Positions 42,973 to 51,855 are shown, counted from the stretch's first letter. The stretch: 64,000 nt of DNA from Bacteroidales bacterium (GCA_017522105.1 JAFXAA010000036.1:1-64000); one strand, 5' to 3'. Notes: generated by a model not told the origin, from the letters alone. Translations and numbers: made by a program.

Positions 42973-43004
42973 TTTGGTCATATTGCGAAATTGTCGTACT
43001 TTTG
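42973..43004 (+). promoter_or_regulatory. Bacteroidetes promoter for the structured leader and receptor gene
   Basis: TTTG (42973-42976), 20-base spacer, TACTTTTG (42997-43004). Transcription would start about 43008-43012, leaving a leader of about 310 bases before the receptor ATG. Confidence 0.75.
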
Positions 43005-43116
43005 CAGCCGTAAGTAATGTATAAGATATAAGCAACAACAGTCGTAAATAATATAAGTGATAAGGATATAACGATTTGAAACGATTTTGATAACATAGCG
43101 TTTGCTATTGTCCCGA

Positions 43117-43262
43117 CCTGTCTGAAACGTGGAAAACTTCAAACTGGGTACTTTTACGGAAGGCAATGTGCAAATGCTCGCCGATAAGCGAGCATTTTGT
43201 CTATCCGTAAAAGGTAATTTCCACGACCGCAGACAGGAGACGAGATTGCTCGCCTTCTTTTT
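43117..43262 (+). ncRNA. Nested-hairpin leader RNA with possible attenuator
   Basis: Four perfect helices nest in one another: cctgtctg (43117-43124) with cagacagg (43230-43237); cgtggaaa (43128-43135) with tttccacg (43218-43225); cttttacgga (43151-43160) with tccgtaaaag (43204-43213); aaatgctcgc (43172-43181) with gcgagcattt (43188-43197). Downstream, cgag-attg-ctcg and a T-rich tract (43241-43262) resemble a weak terminator. The word tgctcgcc occurs both at 43175 and 43247, so the inner helix could be exchanged for a pairing with the terminator region. Not matched by me to a known riboswitch class. Confidence 0.55.
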
Positions 43263-43319
43263 TGCATGGTCGTTGGAAAGAACAATGGGAGTTGGGAAAT
43301 ATAAATATATATATATGAA

Positions 43320-45746
43320 ATGATGAAAAAGATTCTCTTGACTCTTGCATTGGCTACTATGACTACGCTTGGCCATGCTCAAACAAACTCGGTCACCGGC
43401 ACGCTGCGCGACGCAAAGAGCGGCGAGCCGATGGCTTTTACCAACTGTGTATTGCTGCGGACGACGGACAGCACGTATGTCGCGGGCAGCACCACCAACG
43501 ACCGCGGCGCGATGCGCTTCGAGGCGGTGGCGGCGGGCGAGTACCTGCTGCGCATTTCGGCCGTGGGCTACGACACCTACTGGCAGAGCCTCAACGTTCC
43601 GCCCGACACGGCGTTGGGCGTGATTGAACTCTTCCAAAGCAGCACCACGCTGCAGGCCGTGAGCGTCACCGCCCAGCGTCCGCTCTACAGCGCCGACGGC
43701 GAAAAGGTGTTCTACCACGTGGAGGACGACCCCAGCGTGCAGACAGGCACGATGGCCGACGCGTTGCAGAACGCGCCCGGTGTGGAGGTCGACCCCGAGG
43801 GAAACATAACCCTGCGCGGCGGCAGCGACGTGACCATCTGGCTCAACGACAAGCCGTCGAACCTCACCGGCGAGGCGCTGAAGCAATACATCAAGACGAT
43901 GCCAGCCAGCAGCGTGAAGCGCGTCGAGGTGCTGAGCAATCCCTCGGCCCGATACGGCTCGACGGGAGCCATCATCAACATCATCACCGACCAGCGCGTG
44001 CAGCTCAACTCGCTGCTCTCCGTGGGTCTCAACGCCAGCACCACGCCCTACCTCCAGCCGTGGCTCTCCTACGTGTGGGCCAACGAGAAAGTGAGCGTCA
44101 CGGCGTGGGCCAACGGCAACCTCAGCAATTTCGACGTCAGCACGGAGAACCACGAGCAACTCTACGACTCCATCGGTCGTCTCTCTACCGAATACTCCTA
44201 TGCCGGTACGGAGCGGCAACGCAAGGTGAGCGGCAACGCAGGTGCTTCGGTGGACTGGCAGATAGATAGCGTGACAAGTCTCAATGCGTGGCTTAATATT
44301 TCCCCCGGTCGGAGGAAAGTGGAGAGCCACTACGACATCGCCCGGCAAGAATATATCTTCAACCCAGGCGACCATTCCTACCTATCCAACATCCTTGTCC
44401 CCAACAACTGGATTGGTGTCTTCGGTGGCGTCGGTCTTGACCGCAAGCTTGACAGCCTTGGACAGAAAATACAACTCTATATAGGTGTCAACTATAACCC
44501 CGATCGCACCATCCGCGACAAGGAACGCCAATACACCGTCATGCAGCAGTACAACATGCGTAACCGTCGCACAGAGGACTACCTATCGCAATGGAATTAC
44601 ATCGACCTCGACTACACAAAGCCTTTTGGCCAGAACACCACTATGGAGGCTGGCATTGGGGCTGTGCTGGGGCGCAATTTACAGTCTGTGCTGTGGGACA
44701 CGATGAACTTCGCTACAAGCCAATGGATGCGCGACGCCGACCGCACCTACACTACTCGAATGGTGGACAACGAGCTGAACGCCTACGTGGCCGTCCAACA
44801 GAAGATCAAGCACCTCACCCTCAAAGGCGGTGCCCGGGTGTATCGCAAATGGAAGCAAGCCTACTTCACCGACCTGCCCGTGGAGACCACGCAATACGAC
44901 GTCGACAAGGCCTTCTGGGATCTCATCCCCTCGTTCCACGCCAGCTACAGCACCGACGGCGGCCACAACTTCACCCTCAGCTACACACGCCGCTTCACTT
45001 CGCCCGGCAGCAAACTGTGGAGCACATACACCTGGCTCAGCGAAGAAAATTACGAACTCGGCGACCCCGACCTGCGTTTCAGCCACACCCACAACCTCGA
45101 GGGCGGTTGGACGATGTACAAGAACTGGGGCAGCTTGGGTCTGACGGGCTACCTCCGCGCCAATACCGACGAGATACAGCAGCTCGGCGACGTGGCTTAC
45201 CACCCCTACTACGGACGCATCGTCAGTTTCAGCCAGTGGGCCAACATCGGCGACAGCCGCACCCTCGGTGCCGAAGCCAACGTCACGTGGCGGCCCAAAC
45301 CCTTTATGAACATCCGCTTCTACGCCAATGTCTGGGACTATTACTACAATATGGAATTCCGCCCCGGCGAATGGGACGAGCGGCATCTGCCCACCTTCAG
45401 CGGACGGCTCAACGTGACGGGCAAGCTGTGGAAGGTGCTGCAAATCTATGCCAACGCTCGCTATTCTACCGCTGCCCTGTCGCTGATGAGCAAGAGCCAG
45501 CCTTCGTTCCAGCTCGACCTCGGGGCGAGTGCCGACCTCCTCGATGGTCGCCTCTCGCTCTTCCTCAACTGGCAGGACATCCTCGCCACCGCAAAAAGCG
45601 GTGATGTCGGCCTAAACCCCTACTACCAAACCAACTACAGCTACACCTGGGGCAGCCGTTCCGTCGCATTCGGCCTCACCTGGCGCATCGGCAAGATGGA
45701 ACTCCAAAGCCTCGCCCGCGAAGACGTCAGCGCCCCGACATTGTGA
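43320..45746 (+). CDS. Outer-membrane beta-barrel receptor (TonB-dependent-like, OMP_b-brl type)
   Basis: An 808-aa protein. Signal peptide ('ILLTLALATMTTLGHAQ'), carboxypeptidase-regulatory-like domain ('VTGTLRDAKSGEPMAFTNCV'), plug-like region ('MADALQNAPGVEVDPEGNIT' then 'LRGGSDVTIWLNDKPSNLTG'), and a C-terminal barrel of about 580 residues. No TonB box was recognised. The family is widespread in Bacteroidetes; the ligand is unknown. A second ATG at 43323 gives almost the same protein. Expression probably depends on the structured leader at 43117-43262. No SusD-like gene is adjacent. Confidence 0.88.
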   Translation: MMKKILLTLALATMTTLGHAQTNSVTGTLRDAKSGEPMAFTNCVLLRTTDSTYVAGSTTNDRGAMRFEAVAAGEYLLRISAVGYDTYWQSLNVPPDTALGVIELFQSSTTLQAVSVTAQRPLYSADGEKVFYHVEDDPSVQTGTMADALQNAPGVEVDPEGNITLRGGSDVTIWLNDKPSNLTGEALKQYIKTMPASSVKRVEVLSNPSARYGSTGAIINIITDQRVQLNSLLSVGLNASTTPYLQPWLSYVWANEKVSVTAWANGNLSNFDVSTENHEQLYDSIGRLSTEYSYAGTERQRKVSGNAGASVDWQIDSVTSLNAWLNISPGRRKVESHYDIARQEYIFNPGDHSYLSNILVPNNWIGVFGGVGLDRKLDSLGQKIQLYIGVNYNPDRTIRDKERQYTVMQQYNMRNRRTEDYLSQWNYIDLDYTKPFGQNTTMEAGIGAVLGRNLQSVLWDTMNFATSQWMRDADRTYTTRMVDNELNAYVAVQQKIKHLTLKGGARVYRKWKQAYFTDLPVETTQYDVDKAFWDLIPSFHASYSTDGGHNFTLSYTRRFTSPGSKLWSTYTWLSEENYELGDPDLRFSHTHNLEGGWTMYKNWGSLGLTGYLRANTDEIQQLGDVAYHPYYGRIVSFSQWANIGDSRTLGAEANVTWRPKPFMNIRFYANVWDYYYNMEFRPGEWDERHLPTFSGRLNVTGKLWKVLQIYANARYSTAALSLMSKSQPSFQLDLGASADLLDGRLSLFLNWQDILATAKSGDVGLNPYYQTNYSYTWGSRSVAFGLTWRIGKMELQSLAREDVSAPTL

Positions 45747-45773
45747 TTCCCCATCTGAGCAACAAAAAAAATG

Positions 45774-45808
45774 AAAATGGGGTGTGCAAATCTGCACACC
45801 CCATTTTT
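45774..45808. terminator. Bidirectional terminator between convergent receptor and EF-G paralogue genes
   Basis: A perfect 15-bp stem (45774-45788 with 45793-45807), loop aatc. The stem core is ggggtgtgca/tgcacacccc, flanked by A's on the left and T's on the right, so it works on both strands. Confidence 0.92.
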
Positions 45809-45858
45809 GATTATTTGATAGCTTGAATGTATTCCACTCAAGCAATAACGCAATAATC

Positions 45859-47991
45859 TTACTCTTCCTCGTTGGCGGCTTCCTCGTAGGCCTTGAGGAG
45901 GGCCTGCTGGACGTCGGCGGGGACGAGCTCGTAGCTGCTGAAGGTCATGGTGAAGGTACCGCGGCCGCTGGTGAGGGAGCTCAGGGCGGTGCAGTAGCGG
46001 TTCATCTCGGCCAAGGGGGCCTTGGCTTTCAGCGTGGTGTACTTGCCTTCGGCATCCATGCCCATGACGATGGCGCGGCGACCCTGCAGGTCGGTCATGA
46101 CGCCACCCTGTGCCTCGGTGGGCACGGTGACGGCGATGTCGTAGATAGGCTCCTTGATCTTCGGGGCAGCCTGCTTGAAGGCCTCGCGGAAAGCGGTACG
46201 GCCGGCAATCTTGAAGGCCGTTTCGTTGGAGTCCACGGGGTGCATCTTACCGTCGTAGATGTTGACGACGATGTCGCGGGCGTAGGAACCGGTCAGAGGA
46301 CCCTGCTCCATCTTCTCCATGATACCCTTGAGGATGGCGGGCATGAAGCGGGCGTCGATCGAACCGCCGACGATGCAGTTGTTGAAGACCAGCTTGCCGC
46401 CCCACTCCAGCGGATACTCCTGGGTGTCGCGGATGGGGTACTTGGTCTGGTTGGGCATGCCGTCGTAGTAAGGCTCGATGAGCATGTGCACCTCGCCGAA
46501 CTGGCCGCTACCACCGGACTGTTTCTTGTGGCGGTACATGGCCTCTGCGCTCTTGGTGATGGTCTCGCGGTAGGGGATGTTGGGGGCGGTGAAGTTGACG
46601 GCCAGCTTGTACTGGTTCTCGAAGTACCACTTCACGGTGTTGAGGTGCAGCTCGCCCTGGCATCCGAGGATGACCTGGCGCAGCTCGCGGCTGTTCTCCA
46701 GCGTGAGGGAGCGGTCGTAGGTGACGAGGTCCTTCAGCGCGGCGCCGACCTTCTCGTCGTCGTTGCTGTTGGCAGCCTTGACGGCGACGGTGTAGATAGG
46801 CGTCGGGAACTGGATCTCCTCGACGGCGTCGTCGGTGTTCTTCGGGGTGGTGAGGGTATGGTTGATCTTGACGTCTTTCAGCTTGATGGTGCAGACGATG
46901 TCGCCGGCGCAGGCTTTCTCGACGCGCTGGCGGTTGCTGCCGCTGCACACGAGAATCTGGCTGACGCGCTCCTTGCTCTGGTTGCAGGCGTTGACCACAT
47001 CCTGGGCCTCGGCCAGCTCGCCGTCGAAGATACGGAGATAGCTGATTTCACCGAGGTTCTTGTCCTTGGCACTCTTGAAGCAGAAAGCCACGGTGGGGTT
47101 GGCACCGTTGCTCTTCAGCTCCTTGCCGCCCTTGGTCTTCTTGCAGTCGGCCACCTCGCAGGGAGCGGGGACGTTCTGGCAGATGAACTCCAGCAGACGG
47201 TTGACGCCGAAGTTCTCCTTGGCGCTGGTGCAGAGGATGGGGAAGAGGTCGCGCTTGTCGATAGCGAGCTTCAGGGCCTGGGTGAGTTCCTCGGGGGTGA
47301 GGTCACCGTTCTCGAAGTATTTCTCCATGAGGGCGTCGTCGGCAGCGGCGGCTTCCTCGACGAGGGCCATGCGCATCTCCTCGGCCTTGTCGGCATACTG
47401 CGAGGGGATGTCGGCCTCGGTCATCTTGCCGTCGGTGAAGGTGTACATCTTGTTGGCCACGATGTCGACCACCTGGTTGAAGCCCAGACCGGCGTTGGTC
47501 GGGAACTGCAGCACGGTGCACTTCTGACCGAAGAAGTCCTTGAGCTGGTTGACGGTGTCGTCGAAGTTGGCCTTTTCGGCGTCGAGATGGTTGACGACGA
47601 AGATCATCGGGGTGTCGAGCTTGGCAGCGTAGCGGTTGGCGATCTCGGTGCCGACCTCGACGCCGCTCTGGGCGTTGACCACGACGACGGCGGCCTCGAC
47701 CACGTTGAGGGCGCTGTCGAGTTCGCCCTGGTAGTCGGCGAAGCCGGGCACATCGATGATGTTCACCTTCTTGCCGCCGAACTCGGTGTACATGAGGGTG
47801 TTCTCCACGGAGTAGCCGCGGTCGTGCTCGATGTCGCGATAGTCGCTGATGGTGTTCTTGCTGTCCACGGTGCCACGACGGTTGATGAGGCCGCCGCAGA
47901 AAGCCATAGCTTCAGCCATAGAGGTCTTGCCTGATTTGGCGCCGCCCACGAGGGCGATGTTGCGGATGTCCTGTGTCTGATAAATTTTCAT
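45859..47991 (-). CDS. Elongation factor G paralogue with altered GTPase motifs
   Basis: A 710-aa, five-domain EF-G-like protein. G1 is 'GGAKSGKTS' (16-24). G3 is 'DVPGFADY' with Phe84 where canonical EF-G has the catalytic histidine (PGH). G4 is 'NHLD' (134-137) instead of NKxD. Domains III-V are intact ('RFMPAILKGIMEKMEQGPLT' and 'MEGR'-like 'DLQGRRAIVMGMDAEG'). Bacteroides species encode a second EF-G reported to act without GTP hydrolysis, and this gene fits that class. A minus-strand -7 box (48092-48085) and a leader hairpin precede it. Confidence 0.88.
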   Translation of the reverse strand: MKIYQTQDIRNIALVGGAKSGKTSMAEAMAFCGGLINRRGTVDSKNTISDYRDIEHDRGYSVENTLMYTEFGGKKVNIIDVPGFADYQGELDSALNVVEAAVVVVNAQSGVEVGTEIANRYAAKLDTPMIFVVNHLDAEKANFDDTVNQLKDFFGQKCTVLQFPTNAGLGFNQVVDIVANKMYTFTDGKMTEADIPSQYADKAEEMRMALVEEAAAADDALMEKYFENGDLTPEELTQALKLAIDKRDLFPILCTSAKENFGVNRLLEFICQNVPAPCEVADCKKTKGGKELKSNGANPTVAFCFKSAKDKNLGEISYLRIFDGELAEAQDVVNACNQSKERVSQILVCSGSNRQRVEKACAGDIVCTIKLKDVKINHTLTTPKNTDDAVEEIQFPTPIYTVAVKAANSNDDEKVGAALKDLVTYDRSLTLENSRELRQVILGCQGELHLNTVKWYFENQYKLAVNFTAPNIPYRETITKSAEAMYRHKKQSGGSGQFGEVHMLIEPYYDGMPNQTKYPIRDTQEYPLEWGGKLVFNNCIVGGSIDARFMPAILKGIMEKMEQGPLTGSYARDIVVNIYDGKMHPVDSNETAFKIAGRTAFREAFKQAAPKIKEPIYDIAVTVPTEAQGGVMTDLQGRRAIVMGMDAEGKYTTLKAKAPLAEMNRYCTALSSLTSGRGTFTMTFSSYELVPADVQQALLKAYEEAANEEE

Positions 47992-48042
47992 TGTTATTGC
48001 TATTATTTATTTTTGTTCTATTATCATGACTGTTAGCATGCT

Positions 48043-48092
48043 ACGCGCCGTCGGCGCGTGTTCCGTCGGCGGATAACGAGACGGCAAAGATA
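48043..48092 (-). promoter_or_regulatory. -7 box and leader hairpin of the EF-G paralogue
   Basis: Minus-strand TATCTTTG (48092-48085), about 94 bases before the ATG. Within the leader a 7-bp GC-rich perfect hairpin (acgcgcc-gtc-ggcgcgt, 48043-48059) is followed on the minus strand by an AT-rich stretch to the start codon. The hairpin has no U-tract, so it is not a simple terminator. Confidence 0.55.
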
Positions 48093-48173
48093 CAAAAATA
48101 TTTTAATCCACCGACTCTAAAACGGCAAAAAGTGTATTTTTTTTCTCCTGCTCCACCACAATGTGGCGTGCTG

Positions 48174-49268
48174 TCATCTGATGTTCACCACTATGTACTC
48201 CGATTGTGTGCCTATGCGGTACTTGGGTCCCCAGATGCCGAGGCCGGAGGTGACGTAGTAGTTGGTCGCGCCGCGACGGTGGCTGCCCCAGGAGCATTCG
48301 TAGATGGCATCGGTGATCCACGACACCGGCCAGAACTGGCCTCGGTGGGTGTGGCCGCTGAACTGGAAGTCCACGCCGGCCTGTTCGGCCTCTTCAAGGT
48401 TGTATGGCTGGTGGTCGAGGAGGATGGTGTAGGTGCTGTCGCCCAATGTGCCGTGGGACATCAGCTCCTTTGCGGGGCGACGGCGGGGGTTGCTGCGGTC
48501 GTCGCGCCCTATGATGCCTACGGTGCCGCCGGCCAGTGTGGCTACACTGTCGCGCAGCAGTGTGATGCCGGCATCGGCATAGAAGCGCTCCACTGCGGCG
48601 GCGGAGTGGTAGTAGGAGGCGTAATGCTCGTGGTTGCCCGGGCATGCGAAGACTGGCGCCTCGATGCGCTGCAGCTCGTCGGCCATGCCTTTGGCCAGCA
48701 GTGGCCGCAGTGAGCGGTCGATGACGTCGCCGGCCACCAGCACGGCGTCGGGCCGCTCGGCGTTGATGATGTCCACCCATCGCGCCAGCTCGGCGCGGCG
48801 GTTGTGGTAGCCAAGGTGAAGGTCGCTGATGCAGACGGCCTTCAGCGGGCGGTTGACTTTGCCGTGACTGTCGAGCGAGAGCTCCACGCGCTGCTTGTGG
48901 CGGTAGTGCACGTTGCCAGCCGTGAGCGTTGCCGTCAGCAGCGCGGCGACGGCCAGCGTGGCCGCCATGCTGTCCTTGACCCACGCCGTGGGCACCACGT
49001 GCACCAGCCGCAGCACGTCGGCCGCGAGGCACAGCATGAAGAGGTAGGCCAGGACAATGACCACTGTGCTGCCCACGTCGTAGACCGCCGAGGCCAGCCA
49101 CAGCGGCAGGCGGTCGTTGTAGCGCGTCATGCCGAGGATGAAAATGCCGATGCCGATGGCTTCGAGCGCCACGACGCCCCATTTGCCCCACGCGGGCAGT
49201 GGCACCACGAGCCACAGGTGCCAGGCCACGTAGGCCATGGGCAGCAATATGATCAGGAAGCGAAGCAT
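48174..49268 (-). CDS. Membrane-anchored metallophosphoesterase
   Basis: A 364-aa protein. Four N-terminal hydrophobic segments (about 1-125) are followed by a calcineurin-like domain with 'AVCISDLHLGYHN' (D-x-H), 'VLVAGDVIDRS' (GD), 'FACPGNHEHYASYYH' (GNHE) and 'FQFSGHTHRGQFWP' (GHTH). It resembles the YkuE/YpbG class of lipid or phosphodiester hydrolases. The domain faces the cytosol or periplasm depending on topology. It abuts the DUF389 gene with no gap, so it is co-transcribed. Confidence 0.9.
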   Translation of the reverse strand: MLRFLIILLPMAYVAWHLWLVVPLPAWGKWGVVALEAIGIGIFILGMTRYNDRLPLWLASAVYDVGSTVVIVLAYLFMLCLAADVLRLVHVVPTAWVKDSMAATLAVAALLTATLTAGNVHYRHKQRVELSLDSHGKVNRPLKAVCISDLHLGYHNRRAELARWVDIINAERPDAVLVAGDVIDRSLRPLLAKGMADELQRIEAPVFACPGNHEHYASYYHSAAAVERFYADAGITLLRDSVATLAGGTVGIIGRDDRSNPRRRPAKELMSHGTLGDSTYTILLDHQPYNLEEAEQAGVDFQFSGHTHRGQFWPVSWITDAIYECSWGSHRRGATNYYVTSGLGIWGPKYRIGTQSEYIVVNIR

Positions 49269-50576
49269 CTATTTCACTATCATCTCGATGTTCTCCTCGC
49301 CCATGCGTGCGGCGAGCCAGCGGTGCATCTTGCGTCGGTCGGCGTTGGCCAGTCGGCCTCCGTCGTGCAGGTGCACTATGGCCACCGTGCCCGTGCCCAC
49401 GCGCCCCACTCCAACATACTCCACCTGCGGGAAGAGTGCCTGTGCCTCGGCGTCGATGTGCGATGCCAGGGTGTCGTAAAGCGTGTAGGTGCGCAGCTGC
49501 CCTTCGAGGTCGGCCACCTGCGCCGCCAGCTGCCGGTTGGTGGAGTTGGCCGCCGAGGCGATGCTGTTCACCTGCGAGGCGAGGCTCTCCAGCCCCTTGC
49601 TGTCGGCGCCCTGTATGACGGCCAGCATGTAGCCCTTCAGTTTGTAGCGTTCCATGGCCTTCTGCGCCTCGGCGATTTCGTCGTCGCTGATGGTGCGCCC
49701 CACGGCCACCACGCGCAGGGTGTCCTGCTCGGCCCGCTGCGCGAGTATCTGGGTGCCGTTCTGCGCCAGCTCGTGGTCCACAAAGGCCTTGATGTTGCGC
49801 TCCAGGATGTCTTTCTTCACGATGTTCACCGTCATCACGGCGGCGGGTATCATCGTGATCACCACCACCCAGGTGACAAGGCGCCGCCCGCGCCTGGCCA
49901 GCTCGGGCTGGATGTTGGACGCCGAGGGGAAGCGCAGCATCTTGACCCCGAGGAAGGTGGCAAGGGCAATGAAGACGGTGTTGATGAAGAAGAGGTAGAA
50001 GGCGCCGAAGAAGTAGTTCCACTGCGCCGTGGCCAGGCCGTAGCCCGCTGTGCACAGCGGCGGCATGAGGGCCGTGGCTATTGCCACGCCGGGAATCACC
50101 TGCCCCTTGCTCTTGGTGGTCAGCGCCAGCACGCCGGCGGCGCCGCCGCAGAAGGCTATCAGCACGTCGTAGAGGGTGGGGGAGGTGCGCGCCAGCAGCT
50201 CGCTGCGCGCCTCGCTCAAGGGCGAGATGAGGAAGTAGACCGTGGCCGTCAGCACCGAGATGAGGGTGGCCACGCCGTAGTTCTTCAGCGCGCGTCGCAG
50301 CAGCTCGTAGTCGCCGATGCCCACGCTCAGCCCCATGCCGATGATGGGCCCCATGAGCGGCGAGACGAGCATGGCGCCGATGATGACAGCCGTGGAGTTG
50401 ACGTTGAGCCCCAGCGACGCTATCAGGATGGCAAACATGAGAATCCACAGGTTGGTGCCGCGGAACACCACGCCCGCGCTCACCTGCTCCACCACCTCCT
50501 GCTCGTTCTCGCGGTCGTCCGTCAGGCGGAAGTATCGGTCAAGGGTCTTGAGTAGTCTCTGTAGGTATTCTTTCAT
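49269..50576 (-). CDS. DUF389 membrane protein
   Basis: A 435-aa protein started at ATG 50576-50574 ('MKEYLQRLLKTLDRYFRLTD'). The DUF389 core 'IASLGLNVNSTAVIIGAMLV' with 'SPLMGPIIGMGLSVGIGDYE' and 'VIPGVAIATALMPPLCTAGY' sits in about seven membrane segments. The C-terminal 190 residues are soluble. Function of the family is unknown; TIGR00341-like members are proposed transporters. The longer frame to 50714 has Arg/Cys-rich non-family sequence and was rejected. Confidence 0.85.
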   Translation of the reverse strand: MKEYLQRLLKTLDRYFRLTDDRENEQEVVEQVSAGVVFRGTNLWILMFAILIASLGLNVNSTAVIIGAMLVSPLMGPIIGMGLSVGIGDYELLRRALKNYGVATLISVLTATVYFLISPLSEARSELLARTSPTLYDVLIAFCGGAAGVLALTTKSKGQVIPGVAIATALMPPLCTAGYGLATAQWNYFFGAFYLFFINTVFIALATFLGVKMLRFPSASNIQPELARRGRRLVTWVVVITMIPAAVMTVNIVKKDILERNIKAFVDHELAQNGTQILAQRAEQDTLRVVAVGRTISDDEIAEAQKAMERYKLKGYMLAVIQGADSKGLESLASQVNSIASAANSTNRQLAAQVADLEGQLRTYTLYDTLASHIDAEAQALFPQVEYVGVGRVGTGTVAIVHLHDGGRLANADRRKMHRWLAARMGEENIEMIVK

Positions 50577-50652
50577 GCCTGCATAACGCGTTGCGGCGCA
50601 TTTTATTGCGCGTCCGCACCGCCTGCGGGCGAAAAAAATATTGCGCGGAGGC

Positions 50653-50681
50653 TTGCATGTTACAAAAAAAGTGTATATTTG
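50653..50681 (+). promoter_or_regulatory. Candidate plus-strand promoter upstream of the hairpin array
   Basis: TTG (50653-50655) and TATATTTG (50674-50681), spacer 18 bases. If used, transcription toward the gene at 50999 would pass through the whole 11-bp array and the 44-bp repeats. Confidence 0.45.
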
Positions 50682-50734
50682 CAGCGTCGCCCCACAGCGG
50701 TCCCTTCGGTGCAAGAACCTATCCGACAGGGCAT

Positions 50735-50815
50735 TTCTTCAGTAGTTCTTCAGTAGTTCTTCAGTCAAACACTGAAAAACTACTGAAGAACTACTGAAGA
50801 ACTACTGAAGAAATG
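50735..50815. repeat. 11-bp-register hairpin array, sister of the 32.4-kb element
   Basis: ggcatttcttc, then agtagttcttc units on the left; loop caaac (50766-50770); then act plus gaaaaactact, gaagaactact (twice) and gaagaaatgcc on the right. The right arm has one unit more than the left, so the repeat number can change. The loop and unit sequence are identical to those at 32425-32523. No gene in the 50577-50998 gap. Confidence 0.85.
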
Positions 50816-50817
50816 CC

Positions 50818-50925
50818 GTAGAGGCTCCGGAGGGACGACGGAGCAACTACCCATTTCGGACGTAGAGGCTCCGGAGGGACGACGGAGCAACTACCCATTT
50901 CGGACGTAGGGGCTCCGGAGGGGAG
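50818..50925. repeat. 44-bp tandem repeat (four times 11 bp), two and a half copies
   Basis: gtagaggctccggaggg...ttcggac at 50818-50861 and 50862-50905 are identical 44-base units, followed by a partial third copy from 50906 (gtaggggctccggagggg). Period 44 equals four 11-bp steps, and the words gtag-ggctcc match those in the other arrays. It lies just upstream of the gene at 50999. Confidence 0.85.
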
Positions 50926-50998
50926 AGAGGCAGGGGACGCGGCGCGGCGGAAGAGGGTAATGGTAACGACAAAATATTAACAACCAAAACATAACATT

Positions 50999-51748
50999 AT
51001 GGCAAAACAGAAATCGACAGGGCTGCTGGTGAACGGCAGCGTGAAGGCGGCGGGAATGACTTTCTACACCCGCCAGGGTCAGACTGTGGTGCGCGCGGCG
51101 CGCAGTGCGCAGCCCGAGCGGCGCAGCCGCGGCCAGTTCGATCAGCGCATGCGCATGCGCCACACCATAGCGCTGTGGCACATCGTGAAGGTGGCGAGCC
51201 CCTACTTTGGCGAGGGCGTGACGGCCTACCGCCGTTTCGCGTCGCAGGCCAACCGTCTGGCTCCCGTCTATGTGCCCTGCACGGGCTCCCTCAGCGGCGC
51301 CACGTTCCTGTTGCCGGGCATCCCCGTGAGCGACGGCCCGCTGCCTACCATCAAGATGTGGTACGACGAGGTCGGCGGCCAGCCCGCCCTGCTCACCAAC
51401 CTCAAGCCCGAGAACTGCGCCCCGCGCGAGACCTTGAGGCTCTGCTGCCTGCGCCAGTCGGCCGACGGTGCCGCTCCGCGCGTGGACATGCACTGGCGCC
51501 TGATGGAGATGCCCACGGGCACCGACCATTTCGGGGCCGGCGAGCTGCATCTGGTGCTCGTGGACGGCCGCGTGGCCCTCGTCGGCGCCGCCCTGGCCGA
51601 CCCGATGACGGGCTGGGCCCTGGTGCTCACCGACGGCGACCGCTGCTCGTCGCAGACCGTCGTCACGCGGAGCACCTTCTACGAGCGCTACACCACCGCC
51701 GAAGCTCTGGAGACGGCCGCCGCCTCCTACGGCGGTCTGACGGAATAA
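50999..51748 (+). CDS. Hypothetical basic protein, 249 aa
   Basis: Unrecognised. It begins 'MAKQKSTGLLVNGSVKAAGM' and 'TFYTRQGQTVVRAARSAQPE', an N-terminal pattern (K..G..NG....G..FY.R.G..VVR) resembling the start of small Bacteroidetes DUF6266-type proteins, which is a guess. No signal peptide or membrane segment. It is preceded by 420 bases of repeats and followed by the kor operon promoter region. Start chosen for the ATG at 50999. Confidence 0.65.
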   Translation: MAKQKSTGLLVNGSVKAAGMTFYTRQGQTVVRAARSAQPERRSRGQFDQRMRMRHTIALWHIVKVASPYFGEGVTAYRRFASQANRLAPVYVPCTGSLSGATFLLPGIPVSDGPLPTIKMWYDEVGGQPALLTNLKPENCAPRETLRLCCLRQSADGAAPRVDMHWRLMEMPTGTDHFGAGELHLVLVDGRVALVGAALADPMTGWALVLTDGDRCSSQTVVTRSTFYERYTTAEALETAAASYGGLTE

Positions 51749-51847
51749 GGCTCGACGGGAAGGCTGCATGGTCCTGTCGGACAGCGGTTTGCCGCAAGGT
51801 GCAAAATATTTATCACCATTTTTGGTGAGAGTATGGATTTTATTTTG

Positions 51848-51855
51848 TATCTTTG
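51848..51855 (+). promoter_or_regulatory. -7 box for the korDABC operon
   Basis: TATCTTTG, 56 bases before the ferredoxin ATG. A TTTG at 51821-51824 is 23 bases away, longer than ideal, so the -33 element is uncertain. Confidence 0.55.

Noticed and set aside
43129-43323. 64-aa ORF before the receptor gene
   Set aside because: It lies within the nested hairpin and its codons are explained by base pairing; no ribosome-binding or family evidence. A leader peptide cannot be fully excluded.
48394-50448. 684-aa minus-strand ORF spanning two genes
   Set aside because: Arg/His/Ala-rich shadow overlapping well-supported metallophosphoesterase and DUF389 genes.
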